Source of the DNA: Mycoplasma miroungigenitalium | Lineage (GTDB): Bacteria > Bacillota_I > Bacilli_A > Mycoplasmatales > Metamycoplasmataceae | Reading direction: 5' to 3' | NCBI RefSeq assembly: GCF_013008635.1 | Contig: NZ_CP053096.1 | Location: forward strand, 434,001-498,000 | Length of the DNA stretch: 64,000 bases | In this document: positions 45,221 through 56,215 of the stretch, piece by piece | Layout of the letters: the number at the start of each line of letters is the position of its first letter | How positions within the stretch are numbered: position 1 is the stretch's first letter | The notes under the pieces: model-generated | What the model was told of the DNA's origin: nothing | The model's database searches: none | The model's input: the letters and a program-made list of their open reading frames with translations, nothing else | Program-made: the position numbers and the translations under genes

Positions 45221-45931
45221 TTATTTTCCAAAAAAGTTTGAAAGATATATAAATGCATATATGTAATCAAATGCTAAACGATAACCAAAGTAAATAGACC
45301 ATTTTATTGATTCACTAATTGATTGCTCCTCGGGCGTAAGTTTTTTAAAATTGTTATTGAATTTAATAATAATTAATCAATCAATAGCCATGTAGCAAAG
45401 CGTTAGAAGGAAACCAATACCGCTTATTATGGTGAATATTAATTGATGAGATGAAAATCATGAAACTAGCATTAAAATAATCATTGTTATGAACAAGGTT
45501 ATCATAATCGGAGTTATCTTATTTATTTTCAGAACATTGAAATATGCCAATGCCCCAATTAATACCATTGAAGCGGCAGGAATAAAGAAAATTGCTGTCA
45601 GTTTAATTAATTCATTGCTGCTTACAAATTGATTTATTCCGTATCCTAATCCATAAAACCCTAGAAGGAACATTGATATCGAGGCCAATGGCCCTAAGAT
45701 ATAAGCTTTCATTTTATGGCCGAAGACTAAAATTATAATAATAAGCGCGCAATCGAGAAGAGTTCCGGCTAAAATAACCCACAATTGTAGGTTTATGTTG
45801 AATATGTAATTGTAAAGTATGCCGCCAGCGAGTGCTACTATAATAAAAAATGCTAGCGATAATATAGATCCACCAATTATTTTGTTGTTTCTTATAATAT
45901 TGGTTTTTAAGTCATTAGTTTTTGTGTTCAT
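45221..45931 (-). CDS. Bax inhibitor-1/YccA-like membrane protein
   Basis: 236 aa with seven hydrophobic segments. The arrangement, with SISMFLLGFYGLGYGI in the middle, WLIIIKFNNN after segment six and the closing RLAFDYIYAFIYLSNFFG, resembles Bax inhibitor-1 proteins, whose last helix reads like xLxLYLDFxNLFxxLLRxxG. BI-1 relatives are pH-sensitive calcium leak channels in known cases; bacterial roles are poorly known. The N-terminal ~20 residues are polar. A TATCAT box 6 nt before the ATG and the absence of a ribosome binding site suggest a leaderless mRNA. Family call is moderate. Confidence 0.6.
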
Positions 45932-45937
45932 AATTAA

Positions 45938-45943
45938 ATGATA
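45938..45943 (-). promoter_or_regulatory. Possible -10 box, N6-ATG type
   Basis: TATCAT on the minus strand, 6 nt before the ATG at 45931. Confidence 0.45.
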
Positions 45944-45955
45944 TCACTAAAAGGA

Positions 45956-45979
45956 AATAAAAAATCACCAATAGGTGAT
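45956..45979 (-). terminator. Terminator of the tRNA-Tyr/tRNA-Gln unit
   Basis: ATCACC / GGTGAT, then TTTTTTATTT on the minus strand, 2 nt after the tRNA-Gln CCA end. Confidence 0.85.
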
Positions 45980-45980
45980 A

Positions 45981-46055
45981 TGGTTGCCCCAGTTAGATTC
46001 GAACTAACGCATGTCGGTACCAAAAACCGATGCCTTACCGCTTGGCTATGGGGCA
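45981..46055 (-). tRNA. tRNA-Gln (anticodon TTG)
   Basis: 75 nt with encoded CCA. Acceptor starts TGCCCCA, anticodon stem TCGGT / ACCGA with loop TTTTGGT, T arm GTTAG TTCGAAT CTAAC. Second gene of a two-tRNA transcript, 3 nt after tRNA-Tyr. Confidence 0.97.
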
Positions 46056-46058
46056 AAA

Positions 46059-46142
46059 TGGTGGAGAGGGAGGGATTCGAACCCCCGAACCGTTAGGAAG
46101 TGGGTTACAGCCACCCGCGTTTGGCCGCTTCGCTACCTCTCC
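46059..46142 (-). tRNA. tRNA-Tyr (anticodon GTA)
   Basis: 84 nt with a long variable arm, as bacterial tRNA-Tyr has. Acceptor GGAGAGG / CCTCTCC, anticodon loop CTGTAAC, T arm GGGGG TTCGAAT CCCTC, encoded CCA. Confidence 0.97.
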
Positions 46143-46168
46143 AAGTATTTGCTAAAATTAGCATTACT

Positions 46169-46174
46169 ATTATA
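46169..46174 (-). promoter_or_regulatory. -10 box of the tRNA-Tyr/tRNA-Gln unit
   Basis: TATAAT on the minus strand, 26 nt before the tRNA-Tyr 5' end; the short leader contains a GCTAA / TTAGC hairpin. Confidence 0.65.
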
Positions 46175-46488
46175 ATATAAAAATTTTGATAAATATAATT
46201 TTTTTTATTTTTTATATTAGTTCAAATTTTCTTCATTTTTTTCAAAAATTAACAGTATGTATTTTATATTCAAGTTCAATGAATTAAATAATTATTGACT
46301 AAAACACACGTTTTATAACTGAAACGAGTTTCTCGATATAACCCAAATTATTTTATCCTTAAGAATTTTTGCGACGACAATTTGAAAATCTTTTAACTGG
46401 CAAAAATTATTAGTTAAAAAACTCGTCTCAAAATGACCATTAAAAAAATAAATAAAAACAAAAAAGTAAATATAAATGAGTATACCTT
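46175..46488. other. Gene-free stretch with nested inverted repeats
   Basis: No ORF of note. ACGAGTTT (46324-46331) pairs with AAACTCGT (46419-46426), and TTTAACT (46392-46398) pairs with AGTTAAA (46412-46418), so the two right arms abut. TATAAC at 46314-46319 could be a -10 for a plus-strand RNA starting at the outer arm. No T-run follows, so an independent transcript is not shown. Confidence 0.4.
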
Positions 46489-46494
46489 TATAAT
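46489..46494 (+). promoter_or_regulatory. -10 box of prs
   Basis: TATAAT 23 nt before the prs ATG; GTAGGAGT is the ribosome binding site. Confidence 0.65.
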
Positions 46495-46517
46495 ATATGT
46501 AACAAAGTAGGAGTATT

Positions 46518-47489
46518 ATGAAAAAAGAAAATATTATGTTATTTGGTATGCCAAATTGTATGCCTTTAACTCAAAAAATAGCCAAAATTTTAGGTTTGCA
46601 TGTTTCGCCTATAACAAAAACATTATTTGCCGATGGCGAAAGAATGATAGTGAGCGAAGAAACTGTGCGTAGTAAAGATGTCTACGTAGTGGCATCAACA
46701 TCTAGACCAGTTAATGATAACTTAATGGATTTACTTTTATTTATAGATTCATTAAAAAGAGCTAGCGCCAATTCAATTACAATCGCACTTAGCTATTATG
46801 GATATGCTCGTCAAGACCGTAAGGCCAGTGGCCGTCAGCCCATCGGTGCGAAATTAGTTGCTGATTTAATTCAAACCGCAGGTGCGACAAAAATCATTGC
46901 AGTTGATTTACACAACCCTGCTATCCAAGGTTTTTTTGATATCCCAATTGATGATTTAAGAGGTGCATATCCAATTGCAAAAGCAGTTAAACAATTAAAA
47001 GAACCTTTTACAGTAGTTTCGCCAGATCATGGAGGGACAATTCGTGCTAGAAAACTTGCGGAACTAATTGCAGATACAGTAAAAATTAGTATTATTGATA
47101 AACGTAGAACTGGGACTAATCAAACTGAAGTTATGGGTTTAATTGGTGGAGTCGAAGGTGAAAATGTTGTTATTATTGACGATATTATTGACACAGGCGG
47201 AACTATATTAAAAGCTGTTGACACTTTAAAAGCACACGGAGCTAAAAAAATTGTTGTTGCAGCCACTCATGGTATATTTACTAAAGGTTTTGAAATATTT
47301 GAAAATAATCCCAATTTATCAAGAGTAATTATTACCGATTCAATTGATAATTCAGACATAGAAGGAAAATTTAGCAAATTACAAGTAATTTCACTAGATG
47401 AATTTATTGCTGGTGTAATTGAAGCTTCAATAACTGGTAAATCGGTATCTGATTTGTATGATGAATTTGCTAATGTTATTAAAAAATAA
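46518..47489 (+). CDS. prs: Ribose-phosphate pyrophosphokinase
   Basis: 323 aa. Makes PRPP from ribose 5-phosphate and ATP, the entry to nucleotide salvage. Motifs: YYGYARQDRKASGRQPIGAK (flexible ATP loop), AVDLHNPAIQGFF, the SPDHGG segment, KRRTGTNQTE, and the PRPP-binding loop VVIIDDIIDTGGTI. Length is normal. The stop shares a base with the rsmG start (TAATG). Confidence 0.97.
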   Translation: MKKENIMLFGMPNCMPLTQKIAKILGLHVSPITKTLFADGERMIVSEETVRSKDVYVVASTSRPVNDNLMDLLLFIDSLKRASANSITIALSYYGYARQDRKASGRQPIGAKLVADLIQTAGATKIIAVDLHNPAIQGFFDIPIDDLRGAYPIAKAVKQLKEPFTVVSPDHGGTIRARKLAELIADTVKISIIDKRRTGTNQTEVMGLIGGVEGENVVIIDDIIDTGGTILKAVDTLKAHGAKKIVVAATHGIFTKGFEIFENNPNLSRVIITDSIDNSDIEGKFSKLQVISLDEFIAGVIEASITGKSVSDLYDEFANVIKK

Positions 47490-48133
47490 TGAATGAAAAA
47501 TTAGAAAAATTCGCAGAATTAATATTTGAATATAACCAAACAAAAAATATTACAGGTTTTAAAACTATCAACGATATCAAGGTAAATGGCATTGCTGATT
47601 CAATTCAAGCAATGGATGTAGCAAAAGAGCTAGGATTTCAATATAATTCGGCAAAAATTGCTGATATTGGTGCTGGCGCAGGCTTCCCCTCATTGCCTCA
47701 TTTACTTTTAAATTGTAATTATGAGTTAACTATAATTGAAGGAATGAAAAGTCGTTGTAATTTTCTAAATAATGTTAAGGAAAAACTTGATGTTAGCAAT
47801 CTACAAATAATAAATAAAAGATGTGAGGACACAAAAGAACTATCCGCTTTGTTTGATTTAGTGACAGCAAGAGCAGTATCAAGTATTAAAAATATGTATA
47901 TGTTAACAAATCACTTGTTGAAAATCGGCGGATTATTGTATCTATTAAAAGGAAGAAATTATCAAAGTGAAATAGACGAATTTTTAGATAATTTTCCTGA
48001 AGAATCTCAAAATATTACTGTTAAAAAATATAAAAATAAATTAGATGATGATTCATATATAGTTGTTATAACCAAGGTAAAAAATACTCCAAAAAATTGA
48101 CCTTTATCTTGAAAACAAATAAAAGAATTTTAA
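47489..48133 (+). CDS. rsmG: 16S rRNA guanine-527 N7-methyltransferase RsmG (GidB)
   Basis: 214 aa. SAM-binding motif KIADIGAGAGFPSLPHLL (about 55-72) and DLVTARAVSSIKNM, both typical of RsmG. It makes m7G527 in 16S rRNA. The frame continues through TGA Trp codons near the end (NWPLSWKQIKEF). It is coupled to prs by TAATG and ends at a terminator. Confidence 0.95.
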
Positions 48134-48136
48134 ACG

Positions 48137-48160
48137 AAAAAGCACAGTTGTGCTTTTTTT
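48137..48160 (+). terminator. Terminator of prs-rsmG
   Basis: AAAAGCAC / GTGCTTTT, loop AGTT, further T. Confidence 0.9.
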
Positions 48161-48247
48161 ATTATTTTTAACTTAATTTTAATAATTTTTTCCGTTTTTA
48201 TTAACTTAAAAATAAATACAGCTAATAAATCTTGGAAGGAGAAAAAA

Positions 48248-48580
48248 ATGATAGATTTAAGAAGCCAATATTTTAATAGTTTTTTAACGAATCAGCAACG
48301 TTATAACGCGGTGAAATCTTTAGCCTTATTAGATAAAGCTAACAAGAAAGCACAGTTAAAAATGACACAAAATAGCCAAGTAAACTCTATTGGAATAAAT
48401 AATTATTCTAAATTTGATCAAACTATTGAAATGTTAAACAAAAACAGCAAATTAATTATTGAAAATGAATTTGTTATTAAAAATCAAGATAAGGAATGAT
48501 ACGATATGCATTTTTCGAGAACAACCTATTATAAAAAAAAGAAGAAAAGCTATAGAGGAGTTTTTATATTTTTACCTTAA
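48248..48580 (+). CDS. Uncharacterised 110-residue protein, first gene of a three-gene operon
   Basis: I do not recognise it with confidence; it may belong to a mollicute-only family such as those named after MG284/MPN403. It begins MIDLRSQYFNSFLTNQQRYN, is helical and rich in Gln, Asn and Lys, and has a very basic region with YYKKKKKSYRG before ending VFIFLP. No signal peptide, no membrane segment except the short hydrophobic end. GGAAGGAGAAAA precedes the ATG. Stop and next start overlap as TAATG. Confidence 0.75.
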
Positions 48581-49932
48581 TGAATAATATACCGGTTCAA
48601 AATCAACCGGCACAAATTAATAGGTTGAAAATCGACCCTTATCATTTTGTTTATAAAAAAATATCAAGTAATGATAAATCAAAAGGGTTAAATAAATACG
48701 ATTTAAATTTGTATTCGTATTCAACGGCTATTCGAGCCAAAGGAAATGTTCTGTTGATTAGAGGAAGGGTTGAAATTAAGAGATTTTTTAAAGACGATAG
48801 ATTTTATATTTCATTCATTTTTGCAACACCTGATTATTCTAAGTATTCTAATTTGGATGAATATAGTTTTCGAAACTTATTAATATCTGTAAATAATAAA
48901 CCATTAGACAATAAAAAAATATCATTTAGAGAGACAATCTATAATTTAAAAGATGATAATTCCAAGGAATTAGATTCACTGTTTAACTATGAAAAATCAT
49001 CGTTCAAGGCGAAACCTAAAGACAATATAAAAATTTGTAATGTAATAATTTCTTCGGATTTATTAGGATTGAAATTTTCCGAATTGAATTCTATTACAGT
49101 ACAAAATACTGGTATTAATAAAGAAATATGAGATATAAAAAAACAAAAAAACAATGTTGCAGAATATTTCACTGAAGCTAAAAATAATTTTGCTGGAATC
49201 GACATTGCAGAGAAATATCAGTTTGATTTTGGGGAATTGGATGGAGACATTTTAGGAACAAAGACAGAATATTTGCACACTGATTTAGAATTTTCTAATT
49301 TTCGAAATAAAAGAATAACTAATTTTGCAAAAGAAAAAATCCAAAGCGATAAAAACATAGCATGAAAACAAAAAGATAAATTTGGTTATAAGTTTAAAAA
49401 TTTTGATGACTATCGACTAATAATGGATATGAATCAATCTTTGTCAACCTATGGAATTACCGATATTGATTCAGACTTATGCAACCATATTACTAAAAAA
49501 CAAATTTCATCGAAAATTTATGAGAGTATTTATTCAACTGGAACTCAAAAATCTGAATATACTTTTGACAACCCAATAACCTTCGATTATAAATTAGGTT
49601 GTATTGTCGATTCAAAATCATTTTCAGACGTTGGATTGTTTATTCCATATAATTTCAAGGGACAGTTAAATACAATTTATAAATATATTTTTGATAACGG
49701 AGGTTTAGATAAAAAATCCGATTTTATTACAGTTAACATCAGCCAAAAACAGGAAGTAGTTGAACGCTTATTGGATGTTAACGATGGATTGATAAAACTT
49801 GAAATAACAAATTCTAAAACATTGATAGGTGAACCTCAATATAAATTCAATAGCAAAGATATAGAAGAAATAATAAAACAAAACGACATAAACATAAGTA
49901 TTTTCGAACAATATAAGGACTTAAATGAATAA
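48580..49932 (+). CDS. Uncharacterised 450-residue protein, second gene of the operon
   Basis: Cytoplasmic-looking hydrophilic protein with alternating charged and aromatic residues, suggesting mostly beta structure in the first 180 residues (RLKIDPYHFVYKKISS, VLLIRGRVEIKRFF, FYISFIFATPDYSKY). No signal peptide or membrane segment. In-frame TGA Trp occur near residues 184 and 266. It may belong to a protein family named after Mycoplasma hominis loci such as MHO_1580; that is from memory and unverified. Overlaps the next gene by 8 nt. Confidence 0.75.
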
Positions 49933-50311
49933 AAAGAAGGTTTGAATTCCTATTATATGCGTTGCAACAGCAGCTAGTGTTATAACTCCTATTTTTGTTT
50001 TATCAGCAAAGAAAAGTCATTCTGTAACAGAAGAAGAAAAATCGTTAACATTAAATAAAACAGAAGTGTTTCCTGATTTAGATAAAAGTATTGTTTACCA
50101 ATATATACGTTATGACAAAGATAATGTCAAATTTGACTTATCGGTTATACCCGCTGTATTCAAAAATGTTATGAGCAATATTCAAGTTAATCCAGATCGA
50201 GCGAATTTTGATTATGAAATAATTACGGATTCGTTAATAAAATTGTATTTCAAGGTGTACTCAGGAAATGATATTTATACAAATTGTTATACATTAAATG
50301 CACATATGTAA
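49925..50311 (+). CDS. Uncharacterised single-pass membrane protein, third gene of the operon
   Basis: 128 aa. One N-terminal membrane segment at about 5-27 (KVWIPIICVATAASVITPIF), not followed by a lipobox Cys, so it is an anchor or uncleaved signal. The ~100 outer residues are polar, with EVFPDLDKSIVYQYIRYDKD and a single late Cys. It overlaps the upstream 450-residue gene, which suggests that the three products work together. Function unknown; it may be an MHO_1590-like family (unverified). Confidence 0.72.
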
Positions 50312-50337
50312 ATTTTTAAAAATACTATTTGTTTATA

Positions 50338-50343
50338 TATAAT
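50338..50343 (+). promoter_or_regulatory. -10 box, TATAAT-N6-ATG type
   Basis: TATAAT exactly 6 nt before the ATG at 50350; no ribosome binding site. Confidence 0.65.
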
Positions 50344-50349
50344 TTCTAT

Positions 50350-51168
50350 ATGTTAAACAAAAAACCAAAACTTATTTTTATAGATTTAGACGGTACAAGT
50401 TTAGATTACAAACGTAAATTATTAAGCTCCAAGAATATTGATGCTATAAATTCTCTCTCAAAGAAAGGTATTAAAACTGTTGTTTCGACAGGCAGGGGTA
50501 TAAATAAAAAAACAATAAGTATACTAGAACAAATTGATTCAACAGATAATTTTATAGCATGAAATGGCGCGAAAGTAATTTACAATGGTGAAGAAATATT
50601 CTCGGCGACAATAAATAAAGAGATACTTGTTCAAATTAAGAAGTTGATATTAAAATATAATATGAGTGTTATTGTTAATTCAAATTTTAGAAAATTAACT
50701 TATACAAACAATTATTTACTTAAGTTTATTGTTAAATTGAAAAAAGGCAACCATAACAAACTTGATGAATTTAATATTGATATGCCTATATTTAAGCTAA
50801 TTATTTGATCACCTAAAAAGAAAAATATAAACGATTTTTACAATGATATTCAAAACAAATTTAAAACTAAATTGAATATCGTAGAAGCTAGAAATTACAA
50901 CAAATTCATTGAAGTTACAGACATTAGTGCTTCAAAAGGCAAAGCAGAATTATTATTTGCGCAAAAATATGGTGTCGATACTGATTTATGTGTACATATC
51001 GGTGACACGATGAATGACGCCTCAGCAGCCCAATATTTAAAAAATGTTATTGCAATGAAAAATGCAACAAAAGATTTCAAAAAGATTGCATCCCATGTCT
51101 CACCTTTTTCATATAGAAAAGGGGGACTTGCAAAAACCCTTAAACATTTCATAAAAAACGCAAAATAA
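50350..51168 (+). CDS. Cof-type HAD-superfamily hydrolase, copy 3
   Basis: 272 aa. Motif I IDLDGTSLDYKRK (about 11-23), motif II TVVSTGRGINK, motif IV HIGDTMNDASAAQ, and the usual closing KGGLAKTLKHF. More basic than the two copies at 25-28 kb. The start is fixed by the TATAAT box ending 6 nt before the ATG. Substrate (sugar phosphate, nucleotide or cofactor) cannot be told. Single-gene unit ending at a bidirectional terminator that includes its stop codon. Confidence 0.9.
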
Positions 51169-51195
51169 AAATTCAGATTTCTGAATTTTTATTTT
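51167..51195. terminator. Bidirectional terminator
   Basis: AAAAATTCAG / CTGAATTTTT with loop ATTT; it overlaps the stop codons of both convergent genes. Confidence 0.9.
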
Positions 51196-52508
51196 CTAAT
51201 AAGCACTCCGACACATTCGATATGATGAGTTTGACTAAACATATCACAAGGTCTAAGATAAATTAATTGGTAGCCGTTGTTTCGTAAATAATCAATATCT
51301 CTGCACATTGTGTGGACATTGCACGATATATATCCAATTTTTTCTGGATTAATTTTTATTATCGTTTCTAAAAATTGAGTGCTAATACCAGAACGTGGAG
51401 GGTCAACAATAATAACATTAGGATTCTGTTCTATTTTAAAAATTGTTTTATTAACATCTCCGGAATAAAATAATGCATTCTCAATATTGTTTAGTTTTGC
51501 ATTATCTCTTGCATTCATCACGGCTTCATTAATTATTTCTAATCCGTATACAGTTTTTACAAATGGTGCAATTTTTAAAGCTATTGTCCCAACTCCCGAA
51601 TAAGCATCAACAACAATATCATTTTTGTTTAAGTCAAGGTTATTTATAAGTAGGTTATAAAGATTATTTGTTTGCGCTGAATTAATTTGGAAAAAACTGT
51701 TTCATTCCAAGTTGAATGAAAGACTATCAATTTTGTCCAAAATACTCGTTTTTGAATCTAATAAAGCAAAATATTTATTGCTATTTTTGCTTTCAAGATT
51801 AACAATTATGTTGACTATTCAATTGAATTTATTGGTTATATCTGTTATTAACTTATTGTCAATTTTAAGCATTTTATTTGCATTGATAATAATTAAACCT
51901 TCTTCGCTTGCTTCGGAATATCTAAAAGTAAAACTGTTAATATTATTGACAGAATTCTTAAGAGATTGATAATTATTTATATTGTTGTCCAATCATAAAA
52001 TTACTTCGTTTAATTTTGGATGAGCCAAATCATATGATGTCTGTTCGATAAGGTTGTGTGTGTTTTTTTCAAAAAGACCTAAAACAAACTTGCCATTTAT
52101 TTCATCACAAAACACTGTTATTTTATTTCGGTATCCTCAGGGTTTCGGATTAGGCAAAATTTCTGCTACATTCTCAAAGTGGATGTTTCTACCAAATAAA
52201 TATTTAACAAATTCTTCTTTAAATAAAAGCTGATCCTTATAAGAAAGCATTGCAATTGGTGTTGAACCAGATTCCATTAATTTTTCGTTATCTGGCTTAA
52301 TACGTTTAGGCGAAATAGTAATGTGTTTTAAAACTTTAGCGAATGCAAATTTTGTGTTAGCTTTTTTGATAACAATATTAGCAGTTTCGTCAACTAGCAA
52401 GTTTTCAACAAATATAGAATAGTCATTTATTTTGACTACTCCCATCCCTTCATAAGAAAGCATTATTGCCTTTACATTATCTAAAATTTCACCCGCTTTT
52501 AATTTCAT
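51189..52508 (-). CDS. rlmD: 23S rRNA (uracil-C5)-methyltransferase, RlmD/TrmA family
   Basis: 439 aa. Order: N-terminal TRAM-like domain (about 1-60), central region with WGYRNKITVF, then the methyltransferase domain with FQINSAQTNNLYN, SAM loop VVDAYSGVGTIALKIA, VIIVDPPRSGIS and the nucleophile Cys in YISCNVHTMCRD. It transfers a methyl group to C5 of uracil in 23S rRNA; which U is uncertain, since RlmD and RlmCD relatives look alike. The Fe-S cysteine cluster of E. coli RlmD was not evident. No ribosome binding site; TAAAAT ends 6 nt before the ATG. A structured RNA or leader lies directly upstream. Confidence 0.9.
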
Positions 52509-52514
52509 ATGATA

Positions 52515-52520
52515 ATTTTA
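52515..52520 (-). promoter_or_regulatory. Possible -10 box, N6-ATG type
   Basis: TAAAAT on the minus strand, 6 nt before the ATG at 52508; an overlapping TATATT is 11 nt away. It lies in the T-run of the upstream terminator. Confidence 0.45.
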
Positions 52521-52524
52521 ATAT

Positions 52525-52688
52525 AAAAAATGGCATTACGCCAATTTTTATTGATTAACATATAAGATAAGTAAAGTAAATAAGCATCACGCATAAGGCT
52601 TATTCTATTATTGTATTGGAAGGGAGTTAATATACTCTTAAGCAACGAATCCTATGGATTTCGTAACCGTTCACATTGGGAACGCATC
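52525..52688 (-). ncRNA. Candidate orphan structured RNA (or long leader of the methyltransferase gene)
   Basis: About 165 nt on the minus strand, beginning 6 nt after a TATAAT box with a G (GATGCGTTCCC) and ending in a TGGC/GCCA hairpin followed by six T. Helices in plus coordinates: CGTTC 52668-52672 with GAACG 52680-52684; ACGAATCC 52645-52652 with GGATTTCGT 52656-52664 (one bulge); GAGT 52624-52627 with ACTC 52634-52637; AATAAGC 52579-52585 with GCTTATT 52598-52604. It is richer in G+C than its flanks and has no sensible ORF. It does not match tmRNA, RNase P, SRP RNA or a riboswitch that I know. Confidence 0.5.
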
Positions 52689-52694
52689 ATTATT

Positions 52695-52700
52695 ATTATA
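52695..52700 (-). promoter_or_regulatory. -10 box of the candidate RNA
   Basis: TATAAT on the minus strand, 6 nt before the proposed RNA start. The remaining gap to lysS (52701-52824) is AT-rich with no clear feature. Confidence 0.6.
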
Positions 52701-52824
52701 CATATAAATCAAATTTAACAATAAAAATTTAAAAAAATCTATGAACTCTGATTAATACTTAATATTAAATTAAGTTTTTAATGTAAAATTAATATTAATT
52801 ATGCATAAATTTTAAGGAGTAATT

Positions 52825-54291
<1,467 letters not shown>

Positions 54292-54292
54292 T

Positions 54293-54316
54293 AAAAAGTG
54301 GCTAGTCCACTTTTTT
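54293..54316. terminator. Bidirectional terminator between lysS and dnaI
   Basis: AAAAAGTGG / CCACTTTTT, loop CTAGT. Confidence 0.9.
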
Positions 54317-54349
54317 CTTATTTACACGTTTTTCAATATTATTCGTAAA

Positions 54350-55225
54350 TTAATCAATTTCGAATGGTAGTGTTATTGATTCTATTTTTTGAATCAACAC
54401 ATTTGCCTTATGAGCCTCTGATTTTAATGATCTATGATTAATGTAATAGTTATTAAGTTTTTCATAACTCATTGCTGAAAGAAAATTAGTATTTTTATTT
54501 AAATTAATGCGATGTGTAATAATGTCATTCAATATTTCAAAAATGAATCAAGCGTTTGGGGATTCACCGCCCAAATCATCAATAATAAGAGCATCTACAT
54601 CTTTTAATTTTTGGATTATTTCCGCACCTTCGTGTCTATTGCTATCAAAACTAGATTTTAAATAGTTAAACAATGCCTGTGTTGTCATATAAACAGTAGT
54701 TACGCCCGATTTAGCTCATTCAGTTGCAATAGCATGTGCAAATTGTGTTTTGCTAGTACTATACTTACCATGCACGTAAAATCCTTTAAATGAAATGTTT
54801 GATTTATTTAACAAAGATTCCTTAATCATGTTACAACGCAATTCTAGTTCAATTTTAGATCTTGAATTTATGATCATTCTTTGAGTAGTTAATTTTGTAT
54901 TAACGGGAAAAATATCTGTTAATCATAAATTATTATTAATATTAATTAACTTTCTAAATTCATTATCAGCGGGTTGTTTTGTAAAGACTAAAACGCCCTT
55001 ATCATTTCGCTTCAAAGAATAAATAAATGGCGTGAAACTAGGGTTCTCTATAGAGTCTTTTATCTCCAATATTTCTGGTAAAAATTCGAATAATTCTTCT
55101 CACGTAACTTTATTTTCAGCCAACATTAATTTTAATTTGACACATTTTTCGATAGATTTAAGAATTTTAGCTTTATACTCGTCACTATTTTCTATAAAAA
55201 CCTTTTTATTGATGGAATTATCCAT
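54350..55225 (-). CDS. dnaI: DnaI-like helicase-loader ATPase with an altered Walker A
   Basis: 291 aa. AAA+ ATPase that would load the replicative helicase at the origin. N-terminal ~130 residues are the helicase-binding part. The P-loop near residue 153 reads VHGKYSTSKTQFAHAIA; the family consensus GxxGxGKT has Ser where the Gly before Lys is expected. Walker B is ALIIDDLGGE. It is the last gene of yigZ-coaE-dnaB-dnaI; coaE, dnaB and dnaI are also neighbours in Bacillus. Starts 2 nt after the dnaB stop. Confidence 0.85.
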
Positions 55226-55227
55226 TA

Positions 55228-56202
55228 TTATAATCCCCCGTCCATAATATTTTCGTCTTTGGTTAGATTGCTTAAATATGTGGCTTTATACAAGTCTTTC
55301 TTAGTCACGACAACATTATTTTTCATCTTAATTAGTGCATCTAAATAGTTTTCTAGAGGTTCAAATGAAAATATTTCTTTGCGAATTAAATCTTTAATTA
55401 TTTTATTAACGTATTGATAGTTAATTTTTCCATTAACCTCGTTCGCATAGAAAAATATTAAATTAATGCAAGGGTCAGAAAAACCGCAACTACGTGAATC
55501 TTTTATTAAATCAATTATTTTAGTTGAGGCAATTTGACCTTGAATTTGTCCAAAAAATACTCTGGAATCGGTTTTCAGGATAGCTTCATAAATATTTGGG
55601 AATTCAAATGTGTTTAAATCTATTTTTTCTTGCACACCGATGTTAATTTCTTTTGTGTCTAGGTCTTGCGTATTAACATCAATTGAATTATCATTAATTA
55701 ATGAATAATCTTCGCTTTCATTAAAAACATCTTGATAACCAGCGGAAACTTCAAGCAAATATTTAGCTTTTGATAGATAATGGTTTCTATCTTTCCCTAT
55801 CAAACGTTCAAAGTTTTGTTTGCCAATAATATTTAATAATTTATTAGCTAAAATTAAATTTAGTTTAAACCCTTTTCTATCAAGCGGTTTCTCAATTACA
55901 AAAAGAGTTTTTCGATTAAATTCATCAATAAAAGTTGAAAGCAAAGAAACTGATTCAAGCATTATTCTTGCGTCATTTAAGGCTTTTAAATCGATTTTTA
56001 ACATATATGTAATGCTATCGTAATCGTGGAATCCGACCTCGTTAGTTTCGTTAATGGCTAAATCTCTTAAATATTCATATAATAGGATTGCATTTGGTCC
56101 CAAAATAGGTGCATAAAATTTACGCAAGTTTTTTAAATCTTCACCTGCGATTATCGAAGAATTTTCGACTGTAAAATATGGATAAATTATATTTTTTAAC
56201 AT
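55228..56202 (-). CDS. dnaB: DnaB/DnaD-domain replication initiation protein (helicase loader, Firmicutes DnaB)
   Basis: 324 aa. N-terminal winged-helix part begins IIYPYFTVENSSIIAGED and contains FYAPILGPNAILLYEYLRD, typical of the DnaB/DnaD loaders of low-GC Gram-positives (not the E. coli DnaB helicase). The C-terminal ~100 residues (NLIFFYANEVNGKINYQYVN) are a DnaD-like domain. The middle is acidic and variable. It works with DnaI, encoded 2 nt downstream. GAGGTGCAAC precedes the ATG, and a terminator hairpin separates it from coaE. Confidence 0.85.
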   Translation of the reverse strand: MLKNIIYPYFTVENSSIIAGEDLKNLRKFYAPILGPNAILLYEYLRDLAINETNEVGFHDYDSITYMLKIDLKALNDARIMLESVSLLSTFIDEFNRKTLFVIEKPLDRKGFKLNLILANKLLNIIGKQNFERLIGKDRNHYLSKAKYLLEVSAGYQDVFNESEDYSLINDNSIDVNTQDLDTKEINIGVQEKIDLNTFEFPNIYEAILKTDSRVFFGQIQGQIASTKIIDLIKDSRSCGFSDPCINLIFFYANEVNGKINYQYVNKIIKDLIRKEIFSFEPLENYLDALIKMKNNVVVTKKDLYKATYLSNLTKDENIMDGGL

Positions 56203-56215
56203 GTTGCACCTCTCA

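Noticed and set aside
52600-52690. SRP (4.5S) RNA on the plus strand, suggested by GGAAGGGAG
   Set aside because: The conserved domain IV bases around the tetraloop (CAGG...AGCAG) are absent, and the promoter and terminator favour the minus strand.
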